From NCBI GenBank assembly GCA_963565915.1, contig OY751493.1, positions 1,302,001-1,366,000 of the forward strand: a stretch of DNA of 64,000 bases, given 5' to 3'. Numbering within the stretch: position 1 is the first letter of the stretch; each line of letters starts with the position of its first letter. This DNA is from Entoloma clypeatum. Its lineage: Eukaryota; Basidiomycota; Agaricomycetes; Agaricales; Entolomataceae. Positions 29,239 to 39,285 of this stretch are shown one piece after another. The position numbers were made by a program, and so were the translations under genes. Under the pieces are notes generated by a model. That model was not told the origin of the DNA and ran no database searches. It saw only the letters and a list, made by a program, of their open reading frames with translations.

Positions 29239-31910
29239 TGACCATTCAATCCGACTCGGACACCCCTTCCATTGCTCTTCTCTTCAAGCCCAACTTCAGC
29301 TAACTCATGAAGTTTATGCGCACTCTCAAAGTCCAAGGCAGTTCGATTTGAAAAACTCTGCCAAGTCAACGGTCGTGCCGGCGTTGACAGCTATCTTGTG
29401 GTCATAGTACTGAGACATGGAGCGGATGTACAATATCATAGGCGTCGATATGATGAACATCATTTCCAAGGGGCATTTCGAAACTTCACGACCTGCAATT
29501 TGCTGGTATCAAGTCTTCAATTCCAAAATTAGAAGATTTACATGGTTTGCGCCACGATGTATGGGATCGTGTTACAACCATTCATGCCGGCGACACAAAG
29601 TCAGACCATCGACGAGACACAGTTCTACTCGAAAGATTGAGCGTTGACGGGTCCAATTTTGCCTCGTTGCTCGATCATCGAGAGAGGCGCTGTTGCCATT
29701 TCGGGAGTTAGGACCCTTTGCCACGTTTCCCGATCCCGATCGATCAGCAATGAGCATACGCTGCAAATCAGATTTTCGGTTCAATCAAATGTGTGTCGGA
29801 CGACCATCATCGCTGCTCCCGACGACATACATAAGTATCAACGTAAGTACTTGTTGGGACCAAGTAGTCAGCACGCATGTACACCGACTTTTCATAATCA
29901 GTTCAGAGTCTTCTGACGTTCCACTGCAATTTCGAACTCACCCGGTCCGACACGACCTGGCAGACAGACATCGCTTGCAATGGGGAACATCCAACCATGA
30001 TATTCTGGAAGAGTATAGCCAGCCTCCTTATCCCCTCGCGTCAAACGAGAATATATCATGTCACCCCGCCCGGAACTTGAGTCGACTACTGTTCTTCCTT
30101 TTTTCTGCCCCTTCAAAATCTTCTACCAAGTATGGATGCTCAGGTGCGCTGATCTAGAGCTCAGGAGAACACCACTCAATCAGAATTCTCGATTTATCTC
30201 CACTTTCCGCCAATGGAAAGACTGGAAAGACTGGAAGCCCACTGGTTATCGATGGCATCCTCCAAAAACTCGGCAATCATGATTAGACGGAGGTTCGGTG
30301 AGAGGACTTGCATATATCAGATGACCACTCATCCATATGTTTTTTGGGGGGGGGTTTCACCCCGCGCTGCCTCGAGGCTTCCGACCCCGGAAAACGGGCC
30401 TCATAAATAGTGTCCTGAGGGCTCTTTAGGGGCCTTCCACGAAAAGATCATCTTTCGACATCGCATCTCAAGCCGGATGGTGCACACGGTTCCTTTCAGA
30501 AACTAAAGCTTACCGTGTCGCCGTTGCTGCCGGAAAGCTGGACCAGCATTCTTCGGCTTCTTCTTCAGGGAGTTTGTCTGGGAAGTCTAACCAGGGTGTT
30601 ATTTTCGGAACCAGAACAAACCTGGACATCTTACGGACCGCATCATCCCACCCGCGTTCGGCGTCAACTATGTACACCCCGCGGGCCCGACCAATGGGTA
30701 TGCTCGACCCTTCATCATTCGAGCTGTACACGGTGTCGTTGCTTCGGATTCACTGACATCGGCGGTACTGTGGATATATCGATAATGTATGTATATGCCG
30801 AAAGAAGGGAGTCGTACTTGCGACACAGAAAAAAGCTCTCCCGATCCGGCATGCCACCAAGACTGACCCGGACACAGTGCTGGGAAAGCTATCGGCGGAT
30901 CCTTCAAATCGACTGCCAGTAGAGTTCAAGCGGCCGTTGAACACAGCCAATGGGCGCGTCCCAGAACATTCAGCCAATCATCGAAGTACGAAAAAAAACG
31001 GGCGAGATACCACCGATCAATAATGTCAGAATTTGCGATCAACACAGGCCCGGGATTTGCGAGCAGTACGCCGAATGGATTATGGCACTTGGGGTTAAAT
31101 AAGGTGCGCAAAAGGCTTTCTACATATTATCTGGATTCTGCAGTATGCCCGCATGAAAATTACTGAGGACTCGGCACTTGCATCGCGAGCCCCAAGCGTT
31201 GACAATTTACAAGGCAAGAGCGTTATGAATCACCTCACTTGCAGCCGAATCTTGGCGCCAGAGAGGATTTCAAAAGAGTTTGTTCAAGTTGACAATGCTC
31301 TCCTAGCACTACCTCCAGCCTAGTCTGATGGGATTAAAGGCGGGGTACTATCCTGCGCCTACTTTGGTAAGTATTGTATATATCCCATATTTGTCTGACG
31401 GAGTTTGCCTCCTTGACAACTCACGTATCGCAGACCGACATGATCCTTCCAGCAAAATGTTACCCCGTCTGATGCAAATCCTCCAGTGTCCAAACTTCCA
31501 AGTCCAGCGGTCTTGGGACTCCTATTCAGAGAAGAAAGGTGAGAACAAACAAGGCACTAAAGAGGATGTTTCGCGGAGTACAACTTAGATCGATTACTTG
31601 TTATCGATGAACACTCAACGTAAAGTCTCATCTCCGCCATAGAGCCAGGGTCGTGAATTCATTCATGTCGGTGAGTCCGTTGAGAGCCGAGTGACAAAAG
31701 GACACTCAAGATCGGATTTTCGTCGCTAGCACTGATGAAGAAGGTCCGTTCACCACGGGCTACAGCGTCCTGCAAGTAAGTATACGATTTATGTGGCCTT
31801 AGTTGGGCCCCTTAATGTAGGATTCGATTCGAAGGCATCCAAAGAATAGAATTATCCTTCGAAGAAGGGTCTACGGGTACAAGTTCCCCGGTTCCAGTCG
31901 TTTGCGGTGA
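29239..31910 (+). pseudogene. Decayed or badly resolved plus-strand gene, family unknown
   Basis: A chain of protein-like segments follows one strand but changes frame without splice sites. An ATG near 29239 starts MTIQSDSDTPSIALLFKPNF; a shifted frame gives FDLKNSAKSTVVPALTAILW, then KLEDLHGLRHDVWDRVTTIH, and after another shift LGPFATFPDPDRSAMSIRCK. A good GTAAGT intron at about 29842-29904 then joins to LLTFHCNFELTRSDTTWQTD. Further on, 31434-31538 reads DRHDPSSKMLPRLMQILQCP. The exons ending 31670, 31711-31775 and 31821-31910 join cleanly through GTGAGT and GTAAGT introns to give REFIHVDRIFVASTDEEGPF, then DSIRRHPKNRIILRRRVYGY and TGA. The last four exons look intact, the first kilobase does not. 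There may be two genes rather than one. I do not recognise the family. Confidence 0.35.
30510..30900 (-). other. Coding-like fragment on minus strand
   Basis: The minus strand carries protein-like stretches: DPPIAFPALCPGQSWWHAG at about 30860-30900 and, in a second frame, VYIVDAERGWDDAVRKMSRF followed by VLVPKITPWLDFP. They lie inside the region of the plus-strand remnant and may be a separate decayed gene. No family was recognised and no start codon can be justified. Confidence 0.2.
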
Positions 31911-32786
31911 TTCTCCGTGGTTGGATACGCTCAGAAGCACTGGGACGGGAATGAAGCGCCATGGTATCAGAGTCTAGACAATCTCCTGCTGTGAACGATC
32001 GATGATAGACGTAGTCGTCGCAGTCAATCTGACCACGACCACGAGGAGAGACGAGTTTGCTCGAATCTCGATGGTCGTACATACATAAACAGCTTTGGGA
32101 ATCAAAGGCCAGGTAACACCGATTGAACACAGAAGCCAGCCCGTTTAGGTCTTACGAGAGTGCACGCCGCACAAAAGGCCTCGTGCCCTTTCGACTAGTT
32201 CATAAGACGATGGTATGAAGTGCCACTGGCAGCAATGAAATGACATAATAAGTAAAAACATACCGATGGTGTGGTTGCAGTGATTATAGTGCTGATTGAG
32301 GTCTGGTTGTCGCGGACCTGACGGAATCTGTCTAGCTCTGTAGACATGGCTCCCCACTAGGTCGTAGCTGGTAGTAGAAGCGCATCTTGACTTACTACGG
32401 GAATTGCAGAGACTCGTGTCGGTAGGTAGGGTGGTCATGCCCAAGAGACCACAGGAAGGTTAAGGTTGATCAACATCAAATGCCGACCTGTAATGAATGG
32501 CTTCCAAATGGTGGTGGCAATGGGATGAACCGGACTGAGTTCATCCCATTGATATAGGTGATGCCAGCTCATCGTTGTGTTGGGCCCAAGACATCCAAAA
32601 AGACACATCTCATATCCATATACTCCACGATTTGCATGAAACGAGGGGTAGACATGACATGTACCTGACTTTCGTCCGCATCCGTCCACATGCTATCAAG
32701 TGACGACAACGCCATTTACGCCAGACAATCCCACAGAACATCTTTAAGCATCCAAGTATTTGGATGCCCAATGATCTCGGGATTCA
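31911..32786. other. Intergenic, no supported gene
   Basis: This stretch lies between the last plus-strand remnant exon and the stop codon of the minus-strand gene at 32787. Three minus-strand ORFs of 84-99 codons occur, rich in His, Cys and Trp, without consistent splice joins or motifs. It probably holds 3' UTR sequence; nothing else was recognised. Confidence 0.4.
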
Positions 32787-34787
32787 CTAGTATTGACTCC
32801 AGCGCCAGTAGCGCTCGACAGCCCCAAGCAACATCCCATATGCAGCTTCATCGAGGTCGAACTTCCCATCGCTGTCAGAGCAGCCCTCACATCCGTCAGA
32901 TGCATTTGACGTTGTCTGGAATGTCGGACGACCACCCTGACCGTTGGTCATTCCTCTTGCAGCCTGTCCGGCGGCAATTATGCCGCAGTAAGCCATCGAA
33001 ATCAATGCGGGTATCGTCATCCGAGTTTCTCACAAGGTCTGTATGCACTCCACTTTCGGCAGGAATCGCCTCAATTTCCTCACCATTCCGCCTCTCTGAT
33101 CTTTCGCTCTGGTCTGGACGCGTGATCCACCCCGGCTCCATACTGACTTGATCTTGATGTGCCGAGATTGACGCGGTGCTCTTACATCTTGTCACAAGTT
33201 TGAAAACGGCATGGGACACTGCCTGCGTCAATAAATCATCGTCAGTGAAAGCCCTGGTCTTCTTGTTCTGCTGCTGTTCTTCAGCAGTACTCTTCCTGCT
33301 TTCTCCTGCGTTTTGTTCCTCATGTCCAGGTTCTGTTGTTGGATCGGAACGGGAAGAGGTTGACGCCCGAAAATCGCCGACGAGGGTATGGAAGATGGCA
33401 CATAGGTACCATAGCGTGTCCTTGGTAGCAAGTTTCTTCACACGCGTAGACCTTTCACCCTTCTCCGGCAGGAAATCTCCCCCGCGATCATCACGATCTC
33501 CGGAGTTGGTCGGTTGAACACGGGAAGCTTGTGCCAGCAATTCCTCGAGGGTCCGCACGGTTTCTAGAATCATAGAAGCTCGCAAAGTCAAGAACAATCC
33601 AGGTGCTGCTGATTTTGATTGACTGTGGGTATCCAGAAGATGAAAAACAGTCCGAAAGAGGGAAAGCATTTCTGGACGTATATCAATCAAAGCTGATTTG
33701 GCGCCAGAAGATGTACAACGCCCACGAGGTGCGTCAACTGGCGACCGCTTCGGACTTCCCGCAGAGGTCATCATGGTGGCATCGCGGGCACTGTCGGGTT
33801 GAGAGGCAAAAAGAGCATCGAGATATAACACAGTGATGGGAGCGAAAGTTACAATTAAACGGTTCATGACCAGAGTGGCAACTCTCTCAAAGAGGTGAAT
33901 GACACGCTCGGCCTCGTCAGACCTTGAGTCATTGTGTCCAAGAGTACGTTGCGTTTCTGGTGATACAGGGACAAGCAAAGATAACGCAGTTGCCAGAGTA
34001 GTGCAGAGAGCAAGCCCTGATGTTTCTAGAACCTTGGGATCCGGTGGCAAGTTGGGAATTGAGCGAACCAGAATCCCGTCGAGAATCAGAGCAGCTGCTT
34101 CGACCACGCGAATGGTGGAAGAGAGGACTAGATCTGGCCGTGGTAGAGGCAGTGAGCACACTTTCAAGCAGTCGTTTAATGCGGAAAACAACGAATTGGG
34201 TCGGGAGACTGTTGGTGTATCATCAGGCTGAAGTCCTTCCAGTACAGATTTCACGCTCAGCAACTGGTTCGACCGTTTTGCAAGCTTGTCTGATCCCGCA
34301 GCCTTTTTCTTTGCTTTTTTCTTATGTGTTGTTGATTCTGAGGCCAGAGAGGACGTTGTCATGTTGTATTGCAAGGAATGAGCGGCGTTTTCAAGCGAAA
34401 GCGACTCTGAGAGCCCGGCTGAGTGCTCTCTTTGAAGGACAGGACCACGGGACTGACTTATCTGTTCGGCTTCATATTTTGCTGTGAGGAGAGCGTAATC
34501 GTGTTCCAGTGAAAGAGCGAAATCCCGCCACGAGAGGTCCTTGGTAGGTTCCAGACCCGATGCAGGAAATATCGAGCGAAGATCGAGAACGTATGCTGTA
34601 TACATGATTCTGGAGAGAGGAACTTGAAAAAGATGGAATGCTCACATGCGAGAGACTGGTTGGAAGGTTTGAATTTGAGCGCACAGATGGCCTTAAGGAA
34701 ATGCTTTCAAGCCCATGGAGGTAATGAAAAAATAACAGAAATACGACAGACCACCGCAAGCCTGATCCTATCAGCGTTGGAGGCCAT
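32787..34787 (-). CDS. Unrecognised protein with a long central exon (about 620 aa)
   Basis: A 569-codon open frame (32896-34605) forms the main exon. At the 5' side, ATG 34785-34787 (MASNADRIRLAV) appears to splice to HFLKAICALKFKPSNQSLA and then to YVLDLRSIFPASGLEPTKDL. At the 3' side, a GTGAGA..ACAG intron of about 70 bp after VHTDL removes the apparent frame end and continues to AARGMTN, a Cys/Asp-rich segment and DLDEAAYGMLLGAVERYWRW, stopping at 32787-32789. The protein has a Lys-rich patch (HKKKAKKKAAGSDKLAK), helical Leu-rich stretches, a Ser/Thr/Glu/Gln-rich acidic C-terminal half and no signal peptide. I recognise no domain and give no function. The clean splice joins and unbroken frame make a real gene very likely. 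It is divergent from MSH2 across 75 bp. Confidence 0.7.
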
Positions 34788-34862
34788 TAGGAGCGCGTGA
34801 CAGTCCGTCACGGGATGCCGACGCGAGACGTGACGCACTTCGGAGTCGCGTCAGAGTTGTCC
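34788..34862. promoter_or_regulatory. 75-bp bidirectional promoter with paired inverted repeats
   Basis: Start codons of the unknown gene (34787, minus) and MSH2 (34863, plus) are 75 bp apart. The interval holds CGTGAC at 34796-34801 mirrored by GTCACG at 34807-34812, and TGACGC at 34831-34836 mirrored by GCGTCA at 34848-34853. Several CGCG cores also occur, resembling MCB-type (ACGCGT-like) cell-cycle elements known upstream of yeast replication and repair genes, although no exact ACGCGT is present. The TGACG cores also fit bZIP half-sites. Confidence 0.4.
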
Positions 34863-37800
34863 ATGGCCCTCATGTACGGCAAAGAAAAAGATGCGGACCA
34901 GGACCTTGCAGGTATACCAGCCAAACTTCAAATACTCTGATGCTGAGGTAGCACAGATAACACGACAGATCCGGGGTTCATTTCGTTCTTTTCCAAGTTA
35001 CCACCGAAGTCACCAGAAACCGGCACTTTGCGCCTTTTCCACCGCACAGGAAGCGACCCCTTCTATGTAGTGTATGGGCCGGACGCCCTTTTTGTCGCCC
35101 AGCACACGTATCATACCAACTCTGTCATCAAATACCTCGGCGCGGGCGGACGAAGTACTGGTTTGCCAAGCGTTTCATTAAAAGTCAGCGTGGCCCAAAT
35201 GCTCCTTCGAGAAGCTTTGACAGTCAAGCAACTGCGTATTGAGATTTGGGTGCCAGAACCTGGCCAAGGGAAAAAGTGTGCAAAGTTCCGCCTCGACAAA
35301 GAGGTGGGCATGTCAGAGCGACATGGGTCTCATGCTGAGTATCAACAGGCTTCTCCAGGAAATCTCCAAGAAGTCGAAGACTTACTTTTCGTTGACTCAG
35401 ACCTCCTGTCTGCTCCGATCGTCATGGCCATCAAACTTGCCTCTGCGTCCGCAGCTTCTGGTTCTACCGGTCCCAAACTCAAGACGGTCGGTGTTGCCTT
35501 CGCAGACACGAGTGTCAGAAAGCTGGGCGTAGCAGACTTTGTGGATAACGACCTCTTCTCTAACATCGAGGTGAGTCTTCCAAGTTGCTTGTGGTAGATC
35601 GTGCTACTCACGAATAGCAGTCGTTGGTAATCCAACTCTCTGTCAAGGAAGCTATAGTTCCGACGGGTACAACCTCCGGGACGACAGATCGTGATATTGA
35701 TTTGAACAAGCTTAAAGCCGTGCTTGATCGTTGTGGAGTTGTTATTACGGAGAGGAAGCCTAGTCTGTTGTTCCGTAATCCCCATGGCTTTTTGACTTGA
35801 CTCTTTCTTTAGGCGAGTTCACGGCTAAAAACGTTGCTGATGATATCCCCCGTCTCCTTAAATCATCGCCAACTGCTCGCTCTTCCTCTGCTGACGCGAC
35901 AGCGGTCATACGTATGTCCTTCTCCGTCGCACAACAGTTATTCCTATATTAACAGAACATAGCTGAACTCTCCTTACCAACGGCTCCGTCCGCACTCTCG
36001 GCCCTATCGTCCTACCTCTCCCTTTTATCTGACCCGTCGAATCATGGAGCGTACACTCTTCACACTCATGACCTTTCTCAATATATGAGGCTCGATGCTA
36101 GTGCACTCAGGGCTTTGAATCTTACGGAAGCACCAGGGAATGCAGTGAGATTCCATCTTCTTTCCTCCAGCTTTATCTTCTGAGGGTGATTATAGGGTGC
36201 GACTACCCGAAATACAACTTTACTAGGCCTCTTGAACAAGTGTAAGACCGCGCAAGGGACAAGGCTTCTGGGAACATGGCTAAAGCAACCTCTTGTCAAC
36301 CTTCATGAAATCCGTGCGTTGGCTGTTTGATCCCTGTTCATATCTAACTCTTTGATCTAGGCAGGAGGCAAAATCTAGTTGAAACTTTCTTCGAGGATAC
36401 CAATACCCGCAGAACCCTACAGGTCCGTATATCATCTTTCTGTTGGCGCCATCTTCCAAAGACCTTTCCCAGGATGATTATATGAAAGTCATGCCAGATA
36501 TGCATCGTTTAAGCAAGCGGTTCCAGCGATCGGTGGCTACTCTTGAAGACGTTGTTCGTGTGTATCAAGTTGTCATCAAGGTTTGTTTGTCGCGGCCGCC
36601 TTGTATGCTTCCCATCGCTGTGATGTCTTCTCTTGAACTCAGCTGCCTGGGATGATTGAAGCTCTTGAAGGCGTTCAAACAGACAAAGAAGAACATTCTA
36701 CACTTGTGGAAGAGGTTTATTTGAATCCTTTGAAGGTACGTCGACACTGATCATCCTTTTCAAAAGAGGGTGATGACACCTCGTCTGTAAGGAATTCGAG
36801 GCAAGTCTTAGCAAATACGGAGAGATGGTGGAGCAAACACTTGACCTCGATGAACTCGATCATCATAACTACGTGATCAAACCGGACTATGATCCAAAGC
36901 TACAAGACCTTGCTGAAAAACTTGGCAAAGTGAGTAGCTTGCCGAAGGTAAATTTACATTGTACCGAGTTATGCTATTTCAAGGTTCGGGATGGCTTGGA
37001 CAAAGAACATCGCAGCGTCGGGAAGGATCTAAGCCTGGAACTCGACAAGAAGCTTCACCTGGAAAACAACCAGGTTTATGGCTATTGCTTCCGATTGACC
37101 AAGAACGTGAGCTAAGTTTGATATTGTTTGATATTTCCCTAATCAATCATCGTTTCTTCAGGATGCCAAAGGTCTATCGAAGAAATACATCGAGCTCGGG
37201 ACAAACAAAAGTGGAGTCTTCTTCACAACCAAGACCTTGAAGAGTCTTGCAGAGGACTATCTGGAATTATCACAGAGCTATTCGAGGACTCAAAGTTCCT
37301 TGGTGAAAGAGATTGTGAATATAGCCTGTGAGTTCTCATCGCTAGCTGAATTACGGGAATGTTACCCATCTATCAACTGCCAGCGACGTATACCCCAGTC
37401 CTGGAATCGCTAGATAATGTATTGGCTTATCTTGACGTCATCCTAAGGTATCTCGGAGCATTTCATTCGTAGTTGACATTGACGGAGTCATGGTCCAGTT
37501 TTGCACACGTATCTGCGCACTCCCCCGAAGTCTACGTGAAGCCGAAGGTTATCGAAAAGGGTATTCCCCTTCATAAGGTTTTTGTCAATACTCACTAAAC
37601 CTTGACCAGGTTCAGGCAGCTTGATCCTGGCAGAATCGAGGCACCCATGTCTCGAAGTGCAAGATGATATATCTTTCATTGCGAACGATGTCGAGATGAT
37701 CAAAGGTAGGTATGAATACTTCTGTTCGTTCTCCAAAATAATCTATCATTGGCAGGCAAAAGTGAATTCCATATCATCAGTGAGTGAACGATTACGTACG

Positions 37801-39018
37801 ATGGATTAAGGCTGACTTTTCATCAGCCGGCCCCAACATGGGTGGAAAGTCGACTTACATTCGCCAAGTCAGTCTATGGCAGACAATTTCAGTATTTTGC
37901 TTACCCTCTTCTAGGTTGGCGTAATATCGTTAATGGCGCAGATAGGCTGTTTTGTCCCGTGCACACAGGCGCAAGTGCCTATATTTGACTCAATCCTGTG
38001 TAGAGTTGGCGCAGGAGATAGTCAACTAAAGGGCGTATCGACCTTCATGGCTGAAATGCTGGAAACCGCCACCATTCTGCGTGTGAGTGTCTCCGGAGAA
38101 GATTGTATCCCAGGCTTACTCGATTCCAACCGCATAGTCTGCAACCAAAGATTCTCTGATAATAATCGACGAACTTGGACGAGGTGAGCAGATAGCTTTA
38201 AAGGAAAGGACTTCGATCGACTGAAATACTTCAGGTACCTCTACATACGACGGCTTTGGGCTTGCATGGGCTATTTCAGAGTAAGTCCAGGCTGTCATTC
38301 ATTCATTGTCATGTAAGCCTCAAGTTAGACAGGCACATTGCGTCGGAAATACATGCATTCTGTCTCTTCGCGACTCATTTTCATGAACTAACGGCCCTTG
38401 ATCAACAAATTTCACATGTGAAGAACCTCCACGTTGTGGCACATGTCACTTCGACGGGTAAAAGGACACAAGATCGCGATATAACTTTACTCTACAAAGT
38501 GGAGCCAGGTATCGTTTGTCAATGTGTCGTTTGGTAAGGCAGGAGGCTCATAGAGTTCACCAGGGATCTCCGACCAGAGCTTTGGTATCCATGTTGCGGA
38601 ACTTGCCAATTTCCCAGAGAATGTCGTCAAGGTTAGTTGCGGTAACTGACTTCCATTTGTCGTGCCTAACATTACCAGCTTGCGAAACGGAAGGCAGATG
38701 AGCTTGAGGACTTTGGGCCGAGTGAGTGCTTTGCATCTTTTTCTCGCCTGAATAGAAAACCAACCTTTGTAACAAGATGAAAAAGATTCAAACAATATCG
38801 CACCAGAAGTCACGGAAGAAGGTCTCCAAATCATGGAGGAGTTCCTTCGTACGTGGTCTTCGCAACAGACACCAACAACAGATGGTGAGGACATCATTAT
38901 GGCTGATGATGATCAAGATCCGGAGGCTCAGCTCGCATCCCTGAGGAAATGTATGGAGGAATTCCGACCACGTATTGCAAGTAACTGTTGGCTACAGTCT
39001 GTCCTTACTTCCCTCTAG
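34863..39018 (+). CDS. MSH2: DNA mismatch repair protein Msh2
   Basis: MutS homolog which, with Msh6 or Msh3, recognises mismatches and loops. ATG 34863 ([16 protein letters not shown]) splices to [20 protein letters not shown] and [20 protein letters not shown], the N-terminal mismatch-binding region. The middle exons carry connector, lever and clamp domains ([20 protein letters not shown], 36840-36905). The ATPase domain is intact: Walker [14 protein letters not shown] (about 37828-37868), [18 protein letters not shown], Walker [18 protein letters not shown] across a short intron (38160-38265), and LFATHFHEL (38367-38392). The C-terminal helices include [20 protein letters not shown] and end [18 protein letters not shown] with TAG at 39016-39018. 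About 15 introns, roughly 950 aa. I see no damage to any motif. Confidence 0.96.
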
Positions 39019-39285
39019 TTTCATTGCTTTCGTGTTTGCTGTATGTATAATAACAATGCTCTCTAGATGTTTTATATACAGTAATTGCTATTTGTTCGAC
39101 TACGAACTTCCACTTTGATATGTACAGATGATGGACCTCGCACAAAATTCGTATAAGCAACATATCAACAACTCATTACAACAAAAAATCACACCAATAA
39201 CCAATACAATGTCAGGTAATGCAACTTGTATCCCTAGAAAAATGTCACCTCAATTGGCTACCTGTATGTAAGTGAATTAGAAAAA

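Noticed and set aside
32896..33000. Apparent C terminus of the 569-codon frame (DFDGLLRHNCRR onward)
   Set aside because: A GTGAGA..ACAG intron removes it and continues in phase to a more protein-like end at 32787.
34020..34487. 155-codon plus-strand ORF
   Set aside because: Antisense to the long exon of the 32787-34787 gene; no motif and no splice partner.
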